Shown here: piece by piece, positions 35,871 to 49,018 of the stretch | Layout of the letters: each line of letters opens with the position of its first letter | How positions within the stretch are numbered: position 1 is the stretch's first letter | From: Anisus vortex | Taxonomy: Eukaryota; Mollusca; Gastropoda; Planorbidae | NCBI GenBank assembly: GCA_949126835.1 | Contig: OX421494.1 | Location: 19,868,696 to 19,932,695 of the forward strand | Reading direction: 5' to 3' | Length of the DNA: 64,000 bases | Position numbers and translations under genes: made by a program | The notes under the pieces: generated by a model | Told to the model about the DNA's origin: nothing | Seen by the model: only the letters and a program-made list of their open reading frames with translations | Databases searched by the model: none

Positions 35871-36323
35871 GACGAAGCAACAATTCGTTATGCAGAATAA
35901 TCCACGCCAGAAATAATATTACATTATTGGAACTAATAAATTATTCTGCTCTACGTGGATTTACAAATATATTTTCTTATTTCCCATTCAAGAATTAATC
36001 TATATTATAAGTTTTGATTATTCCGCTAGCCTCACACAAGTGACAATAATTAAGCTTGCAAAAAGATATCCTTAACTAACTCATCTTATGAAAAGAATGG
36101 AAAGCGTCTCCATATTAGATTTGTATGCGCGAATTGAGGCTAGAATTGATTACACCATTAACATTATTCACTTATCCATATAAGCGAGTTATAGGAATAA
36201 ACCATCATTAATTAGAAATCTATACGATAAAAAGGAAGTATAAGTCACTTGAAATGTATTTACAGGTCCGTGTTTAGGAAATATAATTTTATAGATATGT
36301 GAGAGTCACGTGAAAGCCTATAG

Positions 36324-36856
36324 AGCGTTTGCAATAGGCGTTTTTTAGTGACGTCATTTGTAAATAGAAGCCACTTGAGGAACAAATATGGCGAAGTTGT
36401 TGTTTATCATGCCAAATTCCCATATGAATATTGGCTATCCTACTAAAAAATAAGGAGGTAAATAGTAGTAGATCATCTTCCTAGAACAAGAGAAAGCCTG
36501 ACATGGTATTTTTCCAACGATGTTCAACATTTTACGCCCAATTTATAGGCCTACACTTTTAATGTTTCGTAGGCTAGGCTAAGTAATGGGCTAATGGCTA
36601 AGTAGGGCAGCTACGATGCCAAGTGATAGTGTTGGTGAATATCTAGTCAAGTCACTAATAGGCTCACATCGTCTATGATCTATGTCTATGATAATAGGCC
36701 TAATACAGCTTAAATCTTAATAAGACTTAAAACACAAAACAACATTTTAAAAAAAAGCTCGAGCCTATATGAAACTTTATTAATACAGCGGCAATTGTAC
36801 ACCACTACATAAAGTAAACAAAAATCACGTGCTTTTTGTCAAGTGGTTGCAAACGC
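36324..36856. mobile_element. Possible MITE with GCGTTTGCAA termini
   Basis: The left end GAGCGTTTGCAA and the right end TTGCAAACGCCC are inverted and bordered by TA on both sides, suggesting a TA-target (Tc1/mariner-like) MITE of about 530 bp. Only one copy is present. Confidence 0.45.
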
Positions 36857-36859
36857 CCT

Positions 36860-39298
36860 ATTGGTTTTGGCACCAAGAATGTTTTCTCCGTGCCTAACCC
36901 ATTCATTTTGTAGATCAGTGTCTTTAACAAGTCATAAAACAGACATCAATATAGCTCATAAAACTGGAAACAATAAAACATCATTGGAAGCGTCTAAACC
37001 AAAGTGCAAGTTTTGACTAAGTCATCGCGAGTACGTCGGGCGTATAAACTCTACTCGTCTCAGCAGAGAAGCCTGCACGTTGTACTGTAGTGTCCTATGT
37101 GTTATAATGTACTGTGTGTAGTGTGTATTAAGGTTCAGTGGTCACCGTATCGTTTGTTTTTTTGGTGTGCCTGGAAGATCACGTGCGGCCCGGCCCTGTG
37201 TAACGTTGTCCCATTAAACGACAGTTATTGTTCAACACCCGAACCCAGCGGGTGTGTTTCTGCTTTTAAAGAAAACTTAAACACTACATGTACTTGCAAA
37301 AGATAGAGACTATTACAAACTCACAGAAATTTTAGCTAGTTAGAGGTCTAGGTCGCGCTGAAATAGCGACTTCCTTTTAAAAATGCGACTATCGAAATTG
37401 GATTCGTCTAGCATGCCAACTCTTACGTAACTCCACTGCCTGGACCAAATACTTTTAGTTCTGTTTCTTTATTTTATCTGTTTGTGTGTGTGTGGGTGTG
37501 TTATTTTCCCCACCTGTTTAACGCTTCAAAGCCGACAGATGACTTTATGCATTTTATCCTTACGTCTTGAAAGAAATCTAAAAGTTGAAAGTTCAACAAT
37601 TTTATATTCTTTGGTGTTGTTCAGAAAAGAAACAATTCATTAATTTTTTTATTAAATATTTAGGCGTTTCTTTATACTATGTTTGTAAAATTAAAAGTTT
37701 AATTATTGTTCTTTTACAAATTCAATAATTGTTATTTTTATATCTACTAATTCAGTTTAGGTTATTTTGATCTATTAATTATAATTGCTGTATTTTTGTT
37801 GTTGAATTTATCTCATTGAATCGATGTAAACGATCAAGTTTTATTGTTGCATGCTGTATGTTGATTAAATTATAGTAGACTTCGATAAATGGTGATAGTT
37901 ACAGTAAAACTCTACTACAGGAAACCATTACCTTACAGTTGACTTTGTTTCCATGCAATTCAAGTCTAATAAGCCACGCAACAACTTTTATTATAGGTTT
38001 CACACGCTTCATCGAAAGAGTCAATTATTTAAACAAAATCGTTGGCTTGCCTGTAAAACAAAACAAAACACTACCAACAAGCGTAGGCTATGTTAGTCTG
38101 TATATATTATATATTAGATATAAGGATACTGCAAAGCCAGATTATAGATTCTATATAAAGACACACCGTAGCCCTACAACTATCCTCACTCAATAATTTA
38201 AAGTTTAGTGTCATCTAAAGGGAGAGTACTGCGAGTTTTCCAATTGGTCACGTAAAAAATCAGACACTACTTCCCATGATTTAGTTTTCAATTAGACAAT
38301 ATTTATTCGGCCAATGGCATTCATTCAAAGTCAGCAACTGATATGATCATCTCTGTATTTTTATGGCAATTTTTAAAATTACATCTAAATCACATCCTTA
38401 ACATATTTATTATTTTTTAAACATCTCCGTAAACATCTTTATGACTTACTCTAAATGACACCAAAATGGCTGTTACTGGTAAGCTCTATATTTTATGTAC
38501 TAAGTATTTCTCTATTAAAATTTTGAAAACGGAGAAAATAATTTAAACAGAACCTATCGATCTGGAACCTGACCTTATGGTTTTAGACCTAACTTTGACT
38601 ACAGCAGGGAACGGTAGGCTTATGATAATAGTGTTTCAAAGTAGAATTTTAAATTCATGTAGAGTGACAACCGCCTGAAAGTCAAAATGCTATCTTTTTA
38701 TTTTTTTATTTTAATTTATAATACATTTTATTAAGCACCGTAGCCTGGCCAAGTTCAAAAAGGTAAGGCAACTTTACAGCGAAATCACGCAGAAGTGAAT
38801 ATATAATTCTTAGATATTACGATGAAATATATCACTTTCATTTAAAGGCTTGAAGAATCAGGTGCCCAAATGTAATTAATCTATTAATCCTATTAATCTC
38901 TAAATTCATTTAACTGAGATGTATCATAAATGAAACAGTTTAATAATGCAATTTTTTAATTTGATATAAATTGCCAAAATACATAAATAAATAATAATAA
39001 AGATGATGAAAACTAACACAAACACGTTAAACCTTATTATGTTTATATGCACATCGCTTGAACAGTTTTCTTCGCCATTTAATTCTTTTGTATTTTCATT
39101 ATGCCTAGACATTTTTTTTTAGCTTTTTGGCCAGGACAAATAATTCCGGTTTGCCAAGAAATTTTAAATCAACATTAATTTTTTTTTTCTATTTGGCTTC
39201 ATGCAAAACAATGAAAGTTGGACATTTTGTAATTTTCTGCAATCGTTCTTTAAGAAGACCAAAACAACAAAACAAAATAGAAAAACTCGATTTAAGCT
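36860..39298. other. Non-coding, nothing recognised
   Basis: AT-rich DNA without recognised gene, RNA or element. A tiny start-plus-donor pattern (ATGGCTGTTACTG|GTAAGC near 38466) is noted but unsupported. Confidence 0.45.
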
Positions 39299-41475
39299 TA
39301 CATAACAAAAGATGACTATAATAGGCCTACATAAAAAAAGATGACTAAAATAGGCCTACATAACAAAAGATGACTATAATAGGCCTACATAACAAAAGAT
39401 GACTATAATAGGCCTACATAACAAAAGATGACTATAATAGGCCTACATAACAAAAGATGACTAAAATAGGCCTACATAACAAAAGATGACTATAATAGGC
39501 CTACAAAACAAAAGATGACTATAATAGGCCTACATAACAAAAGATGACTATAATAGGCCTACATAACAAAAGATGACTATAATAGTCCTACATAACAAAA
39601 GATTATAATAGGCCTACATAACAAAAGATGACTATAATAGGCATACATAACAAAAGATGACTATAATAGTCCTACATAACAAAAGATTATAATAGGCCTA
39701 CATAACAAAAGATGACTATAATAGGCCTACATAACAAAAGATGACTATAATAGGCATACATAACAAAAGATGACTATAATAGGCCTACATAACAAAAGAT
39801 GACTATAATAGGCATACATAACAAAAGATTATAATAGGCCTACATAACAAAAGATGACTATAATAGGCATACATAACAAAAGATGACTATAATAGGCATA
39901 CATAACAAAAGATGACTATAATAGTCCTACATAACAAAAGATTATAATAGGCCTACATAACAAAAGATGACTATAATAGGCATACATAACAAAAGATGAC
40001 TATAATAGGCCTACATAACAAAAGATGACTATAATAGGCCTACATAACAAAAGATGACTATAATAGTCCTACATAACAAAAGATTATAATAGGCCTACAT
40101 AACAAAAGATGACTATAATAGGCATACATAACAAAAGATGACTATAATAGGCATACATAACAAAAGATGACTATAATAGTCCTACATAACAAAAGATTAT
40201 AATAGGCCTACATAACAAAAGATGACTATAATAGGCATACATAACAAAAGATGACTATAATAGGCCTACATAACAAAAGATGATTATAATAGGCCTACAT
40301 AACAAAAGATGACTATAATAGGCCTACATAACAAAAGATGACTATAATAGGCCTACATAACAAAAGATGACTATAATAGACCTACATAACAAAAGATGAC
40401 TATAATAGGCATACATAACAAAAGATGACTATAATAGTCCTACATAACAAAAGATGACTATAATAGGCCTACATAACAAAAGATGACTATAATAGGCATA
40501 CATAACAAAAGATGACTATAATAGGCCTACATAACAAAAGATGACTATAATAGGCCTACATAACAAAAGATGACTATAATAGGCCTACATAACAAAAGAT
40601 GACTATAATAGGCCTACATAACAAAAGATGACTATAATAGGCCTACATAACAAAAGATGACTATAATAGGCATACATAACAAAAGATGACTATAATAGGC
40701 CTACATAACAAAAGATTATAATAGGCCTACATAACAAAAGATGACTATAATAGGCATACATAACAAAAGATGACTATAATAGGCATACATAACAAAAGAT
40801 TATAATAGGCCTACATAACAAAAGATGACTATAATAGGCCTACATAACAAAAGATGACTATAATAGGCCTACATAACAAAAGATGACTATAATAGGCCTA
40901 CATAACAAAAGATGACTATAATAGGCCTACATAACAAAAGATGACTATAATAGGCCTACATAACAAAAGATGACTATAATAGGCCTACATAACAAAAGAT
41001 GACTATAATAGGCATACATAACAAAAGATGACTATAATAGGCCTACATAACAAAAGATGACTATAATAGGCCTACATAACAAAAGATGACTATAATAGGC
41101 CTACATAACAAAAGATGACTATAATAGGCCTACATAACAAAAGATGACTATAATAGGCCTACATAACAAAAGATGACTATAATAGGCATACATAACAAAA
41201 GATGACTATAATAGGCCTACATAACAAAAGATGACTATAATAGGCCTTTATAACAAAAGATGACTATAATAGGCCTACATAACAAAAGATGACTATAATA
41301 GGCCTACATAACAAAAGATGACTATAATAGGCCTACATAACAAAAGATGACTATAATAGGCCTACATAACTAAAGATGACTATAATAGGCCTACATAACA
41401 AAAGATGACTATAATAGGCCTACATAACATAAGATGACTATAATAGGCCTACATAACAAAAGATGACTATAATAA
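39299..41475. repeat. 29-bp minisatellite, about 75 units
   Basis: The unit is ACATAACAAAAGATGACTAT plus AATAGGCCT, 2.2 kb in total. Main variants are GGCATAC, GTCCTAC and a 26-base unit lacking GAC (GATTATAAT). Each canonical unit carries the palindrome TAGGCCTA. Units have stops in all frames, so no long frame arises. Confidence 0.95.
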
Positions 41476-41768
41476 ATAATTTTTACTTGTATTTTTTTTT
41501 TAATGTATGCACTTTTTTGTGGATTTTCGAAAAAAAAAATGAACCATGTCACCTTGTCCAGATATCCGGTTAAAAAAAAGATGTAATATGTAGTAGCGAA
41601 AACCCGGTTCTGATCAAGTCTTGCATTTCTACAAGCATAATCTTTGATCACTTCAGTAACAATTAAAACACTCACCAATTAGAATCAGTTATCATAGCAC
41701 ATGCTAAAAATGATCAGATACTATTTTGATCTTGGCCTTAATGTTGATATTTGTTCTTTTGATTTTAA

Positions 41769-42615
41769 AGGAGATGCCTTCTGTCTTTCGACTCCTTGTC
41801 CCCTTCCTGGGTTCGACCTGATACGCTCGGCCTTTTTGTCAAGTAGCCTTTTGGCATTTTGATTTTTTTTATAGCACGCTCGGCAACATCGTTCAACCGG
41901 TACAAAGGGTGCCAGACTCAGTCGTGGAACTGCATGTATTGCTGAACCCGTACAAAGGGTGCCAGACTCAGTCATGGAACTACATGTATTGTACTCTACA
42001 CAATCACTGTTATGATCAAGGCAAGCATAAGAGCCGAGTGCGTTCTGCTGAAAGCGTCTTATAATTCTAACTTTCTAATTATATTTAGATCTTGGCCATT
42101 ATGACCCATTTACTTGTTATAATAAGGGTATAAATTATTACTGAATCAGTAATACATATGATAGACGCGTAGATAACTGTACAACCTAAGTAGTTTCTGT
42201 AGTGTTAAAAGATGTACATATAAAATATTTAGTCGTATAATAAATCAATAATATTCAAAACATTTTTTTTAATTTTGATCATTTTTAAATTTACAAAGTG
42301 TACGTAAATTATTCTTTAGAAATAACAAGGAAAAAAAGAGGAGATGGCTACTGTCTTTCGACCCCTTGGCAACTTTCTGGGTTCGACCTGATACGCTCGG
42401 CCTTTTTGTTTAGTAGCCTTTTGGCATTTTGATTTTTTATAGCACGCTCGGCAACATCGTTGAACCCGTACAAAGGGTGCCAGGCTCAGTCATTGAACTG
42501 CATGTATTGTTGAAACAGTACAACGGGTGCCAGGCTCAGTCATTGAACTGCATGTATTGTTGAAACAGTACAAAGGGTGCCAGACTCAGTCATTGAACTG
42601 CATGTATTGTTGAAA
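41769..42615. repeat. Tandemly duplicated block with internal 51-bp repeats
   Basis: A block with CTGGGTTCGACCTGATACGC, GGCATTTTGATTTTTT and CACGCTCGGCAACATCGTT occurs at 41769-41990 and 42340-42615. Each copy ends in repeats of about 51 bases centred on ACAAAGGGTGCCAGACTCAG (two in the first copy, three in the second). The function is unknown. Confidence 0.85.
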
Positions 42616-43199
42616 AAAAAACAGAAAAACACTTTTTAGGAGTATTTAACGAAAAAGAAAGAGGTTAAACTATCTCCCTTTAATTAAATTATATTTTCGT
42701 AATTGGATTCTACTGACGTCAACCAAGTTATGTTTTGTATGATAAGCAATATTATTTATAAATTTTTTTTTTCTTTATACAAATCAAGTATCATGGTATT
42801 CATTTCAAGATGTAACTAGATATATAAAATTATTTGACGTTATACGTTTTAAGAAGCTTAGACTATCGGGTTCTACATTTGATATGTTATTTCATTTCCG
42901 CAGCTGTACAAATTTTATTTTAAAAACATCATTGTATATATGTCTCTTATCTCTATTAAAATAATTGTTAAAAAAAATTTATGAAGAATTAGTTTTATTT
43001 ATGCTTTAATTATAGAAGTTGAACAAAAAAAAACTAATTAGACTGTTTCAATTAATGTGAGCCGTGTCATTGAATACATTTTGGTAATTGTTTCACAAAT
43101 TGGTAGCTTAAAGGTTCTCACAGACAGAGTTAGACAATCGTCATTCGAGAGGAAATCTGGTTACAAGGGTAAGTGAAAGCCGAATGCTGAAAGTAGATT

Positions 43200-43355
43200 C
43201 AATGCAATTTCTTTCAAACAAAAAATGTCTTTTTCAACACACCCCTTACAAAAACCTTGACGTCTTCTAGCCCCCCACCCCCTTTTACAAAACTTTCTGC
43301 GGATGCCGATGTCAGGCACGAATGTCCAGTGGTTAAGAACAACAGATTACTTTAC
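43200..43355. repeat. Dispersed repeat, copy 1 (copy 2 at 47830-47945)
   Basis: AAAATGTCTTTTTC, CCTTGACG and ACTTTCTGCGGAT are followed by GTTAAGAACA in the same order in both places. The family is unknown. Confidence 0.7.
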
Positions 43356-44124
43356 AAGGCCTGTTTTAGTAGCTCGTGTTTGTAGGCTATTCAATAAACA
43401 ATACATAGACCCGAATACTGGACAGATTCAGGTAGTGATTTGATCGTTTTAGACGTAAAACTACTTATCTCTATAGTTGAGGCGACAGTGGAGTGGGGGG
43501 GGGGGAAGTTTTGAGAAATACATTCTTGAAAAGTTACCCGTTATTATAATAAGAAGTAGGAATACTATAACCGATGTAGAGGCGCTCGGGTCGGGGTCAG
43601 CCTTATTTGGTTTCTTTAGCACAGAAGAGTTTCTCCATCTTTCTATATGATACATCTCAGTTAACTCTTATATTTGTTAAAGAAAAAACAACAACAACGC
43701 TTTTTGAATATTGGCACAATTTATAAATGCTTGTAAATTGTATTATTTCACCTTTGCGAGCTAAGCTAGCAGTGTGCTGTATTTTTTTTTTGGAGACATT
43801 TTCTTTTTAAATTACATTAAACACAAATCTAATCTAGGTTTAAACACTAAGCTTTAAATATGGATTCGTGTAGCGCTGAAATAGAAACTGACCTCAATAT
43901 ATAATAACAAAACATGATTGGGTTATCTTATAATGTTCTTATATTTGTTTACAATGATTTATTAGATTAATCTATGTCTGTGACAACATTGGGTCTACGT
44001 GAAAAAGATGAGGGGAGGGTGTGAGCGGGGAAGCAGGGGAAGTAATTTTATAGATTTCCTTGTCACTTTCTATGAAAAAAATTGGGGTATTATTCCATTC
44101 ACTTGCGTATCGAATGTCAAAACT

Positions 44125-44376
44125 TTCTATTTATCTATCTATCTGACTGTATTTTCTTTCCTTCTATGTCTTTCTATCTGTATATCTGTCTATCTGTGTA
44201 TTTGTCAAATCTGTATATCTATATATCTGTCTGTCTATCTGTCTGAATGTCTTTCTTTTATTCTATAGCTATCAATATATTTATATACCTATCTGTCTGT
44301 TCGTTTGTTTGTCTGTCTGTCTATCCCTCTTTCTATATATAGATAATTATCTATCTATTTACCAATCAATCTCTTC

Positions 44377-44455
<79 letters not shown>

Positions 44456-44930
44456 AATCTCTATCTACTCACCCATCTATTTATCCATATGTCTGTCTAT
44501 CTATTAAACTATCTTTTAATCTATATATCTGTCTGTCTTGTCTATCTTTCTATCTGTTTGCTCCCCCGTCTGCCTGTTATGCTTCTCTCTCTCTCTCTAC
44601 TTCTCTCTCTCTCTCTCTCTCTCTCGATATACATGTTGTTTGTGTGTATCAGTGTTTGTCTATGTAAGTTTGTCTGTGTCTCTAAGTTTATTTGTGTCTG
44701 TCTGTGTTTGTCTATGTAAGTTTGTGTATATGTCTGTGTTTGTCTAACTAAGTTTGTGTATATGTTTGTGTTTGTCTATGTAAGTTTGTGTATATGTTTG
44801 TGTTTGTCTATGTAAGTTTGTCTGTGTCTCTAAGTTTATTTGTGTCTGTCTGTGTTTGTCTATGTAAGTTTGTGTATATGTCTGTGTTTGTCTATGTAAG
44901 TTTGTGTATATGTCTGTGTGTATTTAACAC
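44125..44930. repeat. Composite microsatellite/minisatellite
   Basis: TCTA/TCTG repeats (pure TATC at about 44390-44455) and a CT-rich run give way at 44640-44925 to units of about 32 bases based on TGTGTTTGTCTATGTAAGTT. Frames rich in S, L, Y and I are repeat artefacts. Confidence 0.9.
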
Positions 44931-45803
44931 GTGCAAATGCCTCACACTCCTAACAATCATTTCCTTTTACGGGCCATCAGAAGCGATCACGAATGACCCC
45001 TCCACGTGCCCTTCACTGACCCTCACCGTGGCATTGAATGTAACTGCGCCATTTGTAGAACGCGGATGTTTGCGCCTCCCTCCCCCCCCCTCCAGCAGCC
45101 CTCGCCCGCCACCTCCCACTACTCCCGGATCGAGCCTCCCACAAGAAATAGAATATTTCTGATTACCATCTCCATTCTGTGGCATCGAATCCGCCCGGTT
45201 CAAACAAAAAATCGATCCCACTCAAATGAACGCCGTGTTAGTGCATGTAATTTTATGGTTTTTAGTGCATGCACGATTGAACTAAACAAACAAACAAACA
45301 AACACACACACACACAAACACACGCACACGTTTGACCATTTAATGTAAGTCTCTTTGAAATTGGATAGGCTGCGTTAGTCCCATCAACGAAGGGTCCCGA
45401 GCAGGCGACCTTTCGCTAGATCTATGGATAATAATATAAATTTCCTGTTATTGCGTCAATGTTGAGAATGATTGTTGAAAATCGTCTAAACAAACACAAT
45501 AAAACATAAAATTGTGACAATAATACAAATTTACTGTACAGGTTGAAAAAAATACATGGTATAGTCATCAATCATCATCAATATACATAATTACCGTTAG
45601 TTTGTTTAAATGTTTGTTCATTTATTTTTTTTTTATTATTTTTTTTATGTTTGTTCGCTCTAGGCTCCCAGGACCGATCGACACAAAAGTTATAATTTAT
45701 ATATGTATAAAATAGAAACGTCCTTCAAAATAATTTTTTATTATATAAACAGTATTGCTCAATTCTTAAATGTATTTTTTTTAAATAAACTTAGACCTAT
45801 TAC

Positions 45804-46476
45804 CATAGACTATAATACACATGGACCGCTTGCTTTAGTTTTTCTGCTATATGATGACTCGAAAGACTGCTTATTTCGGAATTCCCGATTCTAAATGAAG
45901 TAATTGTAATACAAGTTCCATTTTATTGAATCGCACCATTTTTTTTAGAAATTTTGTGCGTCAATCTATGACTAAGATATGGACGCTATGGATGAGGAAG
46001 TTTTTGTTGATGAATTGAAAGGCATACTGGAGGTAAATTTTCAAATTAAATAATTACTTATTGAAGAAGTATGGAATTTATCTGTTAGACTCATGTTCGG
46101 TGTATATTATAGTCTATGGTATTTCTGCTATATGATGACTTGAAACACTGATGATCGGAATTCCCGATTCTAAATAACGTAATTGCCATACCGGAAATAA
46201 AGTTATTGATACACAAGTTCCATGATTTTCTCAATGAAAAATTAAAATCGAAAGTAGTACAGAGCTGAAACATTTATAGATCATTGTGGTGTGCGCACCA
46301 CGGAAAAAAGAAAATAAGCTCTAAAAATAGAGCAGCCGGTCCATCTTATTATAGTCAATGATATATTAATAGGCCTACAAGTATTCATTTAAAGTCGAAA
46401 AAAATGCGATTTAATAAAACAGAAGATAATAGCATAAAAAACTAAAGCAAGCGGTCCATGAATATTATAGTCTATG
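45804..46476. mobile_element. 673-bp TIR element with 7-bp target duplication
   Basis: The left end CATAGACTATAATACACATG and the right end, reverse-complemented CATAGACTATAATATTCATG, continue as GACCGCTTGCTTTAGTTTTT, giving inverted repeats of about 40 bases. Both sides carry CTATTAC (45797-45803 and 46477-46483). A decayed second copy seems nested at about 46109-46356. A single-ended relative lies at 63608-63700. There is no transposase frame, and I do not assign a superfamily. Confidence 0.8.
45979..46032 (+). CDS. Possible 18-codon first exon inside the TIR element
   Basis: An ATG opens MDAMDEEVFVDELKGILE, followed directly by a donor-like GAG|GTAAAT. The acidic, non-repetitive peptide plus donor is what a first coding exon looks like. 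It lies inside the transposon at 45804-46476, and no second exon is recognised. It could be a captured exon, a remnant of the element's own spliced transposase, or chance. Confidence 0.2.
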
Positions 46477-47389
46477 CTATTACTAATCGATGTATGTTAA
46501 GGGTCTAAATTCTAAACTGAGCACCATTTCAGAATGATCTCCCTTTGAAATGCTTTCAATAAAAAAAAAATTACAATTAATTATGTACCGAAAGATAGGT
46601 TCTCACTACAGATTTTATTGTAATAGTGTTAGTTATTTTTTTCTTTCACTTTGAACAAAACACATTGTAATCATTCGTTTCTTCATCCTTTTGACGGCCA
46701 TAACCACTAGTTATTAATATTTATAGTAATTAAGGGTATTCACTGGTACAAACAACTTGTTTAACTTCATTCGCAATTATACTACCTCATTCATTGCTCA
46801 ACTGTCAGCAGCAGCTTCTGTCCTCTTTTCGATTGATATGATTGCCGGAAGTGCGCTCTCCAAAAGTATGTGACGTCACTTAAGGGAAAACGAATGTTCC
46901 AAGTACGTCTCGAGACTACAGGGATAGGAACTGACGTCAAACCAGAAGGGACAGACTACTCTCGTCAAGTGAAATATAAAGCAAATCTCGATACTTGTAA
47001 CTTTACAGAAATAATATATTATCTAGAAATGTATCTTATATTTTTTCACTATTCTACTAGCATGTTTTTTTCCGTTTATTCCCGCCTTTATGTTTGTTTC
47101 ATAACCGTGTACTTTATGTTAAATAACTGACTATCAAGTTGTGTATTTAAAACTAAAACAATACTATTGAATCATTGGACTATAGTGTATTATTTAGAAT
47201 AATGTAATTGATTTAACGAAATTATAATAACAAGTATTTTTTTTAAAGTCATTTATTAAAATGTAAAAAGAAAACCCAAACCTTTAAAAACATGGGAAAC
47301 AAACGTTGAGTCTACATAGCAAAGTAAAAAGTCAATCGAAATAGTAAAATGAAAATGACTTTGCATTCGTAATTCAAAATATAAATATC

Positions 47390-47830
47390 ATCTCTAAATA
47401 TGTAAATATCATCTCTCAAAATATAAATATCATCTTTCAAAATATAAATATCATCTTTCACAATATAAATATCATCTTTCAAAAGTTAAACATCATCTTT
47501 CAAAATATAAATAAATATCATCTTTTAAAATATAAATATCAGCTTTCAAAATATAAATATCATCTTTCAAAATATAGAAATATCATCTTTCAAAACACAA
47601 ATATCATCTTTCAATATTATACAAATATCATCTTTCAAAACACAAATATCATCTTTCAATATTATACAAATATCATCTTTCAAAATACAAATAACATCTT
47701 TCAAAATACAAATATTATCTTTCAAAATACAAATATCATCGTTCAAAATACAAATATTGTCTTTCAAAATACAAATATCATCGTTCAATATACAAATATC
47801 ATCTATCAAAACATAATAGATATCATCTTT
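47390..47830. repeat. Minisatellite, about 20-23-bp units
   Basis: Imperfect repeats of AAATATCATCTTTCAAAATA span about 440 bases. The minus-strand frame with repeated DDICILKD is derived from the repeat. Confidence 0.9.
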
Positions 47831-47945
47831 CAAACAAAAATGTCTTTTTCCACTCTTACAAAACCTTGACGCTTCTTTTAACCCCACCCCTAAAAAAAAC
47901 TTTCTGCGGATACCAATGTCACTGGTTAAGAACAGCAGATGATCA
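47830..47945. repeat. Dispersed repeat, copy 2
   Basis: Copy of 43200-43355, lying between the minisatellite and the MITE that begins at 47985. Confidence 0.7.
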
Positions 47946-47984
47946 TTCGGAACCACAAGCAAGAATTTACCACATTACATTGAC

Positions 47985-48490
47985 AAGTCTTAATGATTAT
48001 GCATGCATGGTGAACCTAAAAGTTCACAGAGTACCAACATTTCCGGTCCTTTTTTTTCATCATGTACTGACGAAACATGCCTGTGTGCTGCGATACTAAT
48101 TGTACTGCTAGTAAGCAAAACTATAGACTATAGAGGATAAAATTTAATTTTATTTCTTGCCGAAAGAAAACGAAGGGCTTGTGAACTTCAGACGTGAAGA
48201 ATCATCTATTTTTATTCCCAATAGATCAATGTTTTTTGATAGCCAAGAACCGCTACTCTTGACTACTTTTGTTAAAACAGATAAATTTAACTTAATGCGA
48301 TCAACACGTCGACTATTAATTATCGCATACTCACTTTTGATGTTGAAAACGGATTCCTCAAAACTAATCTTGTCGCTTTTGTATATTTCTAAAACACCAG
48401 AATTGGCCGTCAAGGTTGAAATAAATTGCCAAACACAGCAAAACCGAAAACATCATTTATTAAAGTTTGATGCCGGAAGTTAATCGGAGT
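47985..48490 (-). mobile_element. MITE, inverted copy of 60739-61341, truncated
   Basis: It begins TTGACAAGTCTTAATG and contains TATGCATGCATGG, ACATTTCCGGTC and GAAACATGCCTGTGTGCTG, matching the reverse complement of 61341-61240. Further in it matches 60785-61000 (AAAACACC, GGTTGAAAT, CCGGAAGTTAA). The far terminus is missing just where a SINE begins. Confidence 0.7.
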
Positions 48491-48497
48491 TTCATAA

Positions 48498-48762
48498 GCA
48501 CGGTGGCCGAGCGTCAGCGCGTTCGACTAGCGATCCGAAGGTTCTGGGTTCGAATCCTGGTGGAGGCTAGGATTTTTTCCTGGAACTTTCGAGTGTCCCT
48601 GCGTCTACCCAATTCTGATGGGTACCCGACATTAGTTGGGGTAAAGTAAAGGCGGCTGGGCATTGTTCTGGCCACACATCCCCTCGTATGCCGTTGCCAC
48701 TGAAACGGATGAACGCTGCTTCACCAGCCCTATGATCAGTTTGGTCCGAAAATAAAACGACT
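48498..48762 (+). mobile_element. tRNA-derived SINE, plus strand
   Basis: The head GCACGGTGGCCGAGCGTCAG (A box) with GGTTCGAATCC (B box, 48547-48557) gives an internal RNA polymerase III promoter of tRNA-Ser/Leu type. The body has TTCTGATGGGTACC and AAAGGCGGCT; the tail has CGCTGCTTCACCAGCCC and ends AAATAAAAC. It is the best-preserved copy of the family in the window. The tRNA-like head alone does not form a complete tRNA gene. Confidence 0.85.
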
Positions 48763-49018
48763 ACGAATCCTAGCCAACGTAGTCTGCTCGCAGGTTGTAC
48801 AACAAACGTGTATGGTGTGTTAATTTACCGAAGTTTCTTCTAATTAGAAGAATTGTACCGTCCCGAAGATGTCTTTTGTTTATGTCTTTATGTTTTGTCT
48901 TGCATTTCGAAAAGATCCTTTTTTTTAAAAAAGTTTGTTTATGGATTGAAAAATTAAATGTTTTTTTTTTTTCGACTTTCCAAGCATTTAGTTTCTTGTT
49001 GTTTTTTTTTAATTTTAA

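Noticed and set aside
38455..38480. Tiny first exon ATGGCTGTTACTG|GTAAGC
   Set aside because: Four codons with a donor is too little to support without transcript data.
39299..41475. CRISPR-like array
   Set aside because: There are no unique spacers, the whole unit repeats head to tail, and the genome is eukaryotic; the same applies to the 38-, 49- and 50-bp arrays.
48498..48575. Functional tRNA-Ser gene
   Set aside because: A and B boxes are present, but no closed acceptor stem is seen and the body continues as the SINE shared by other copies.
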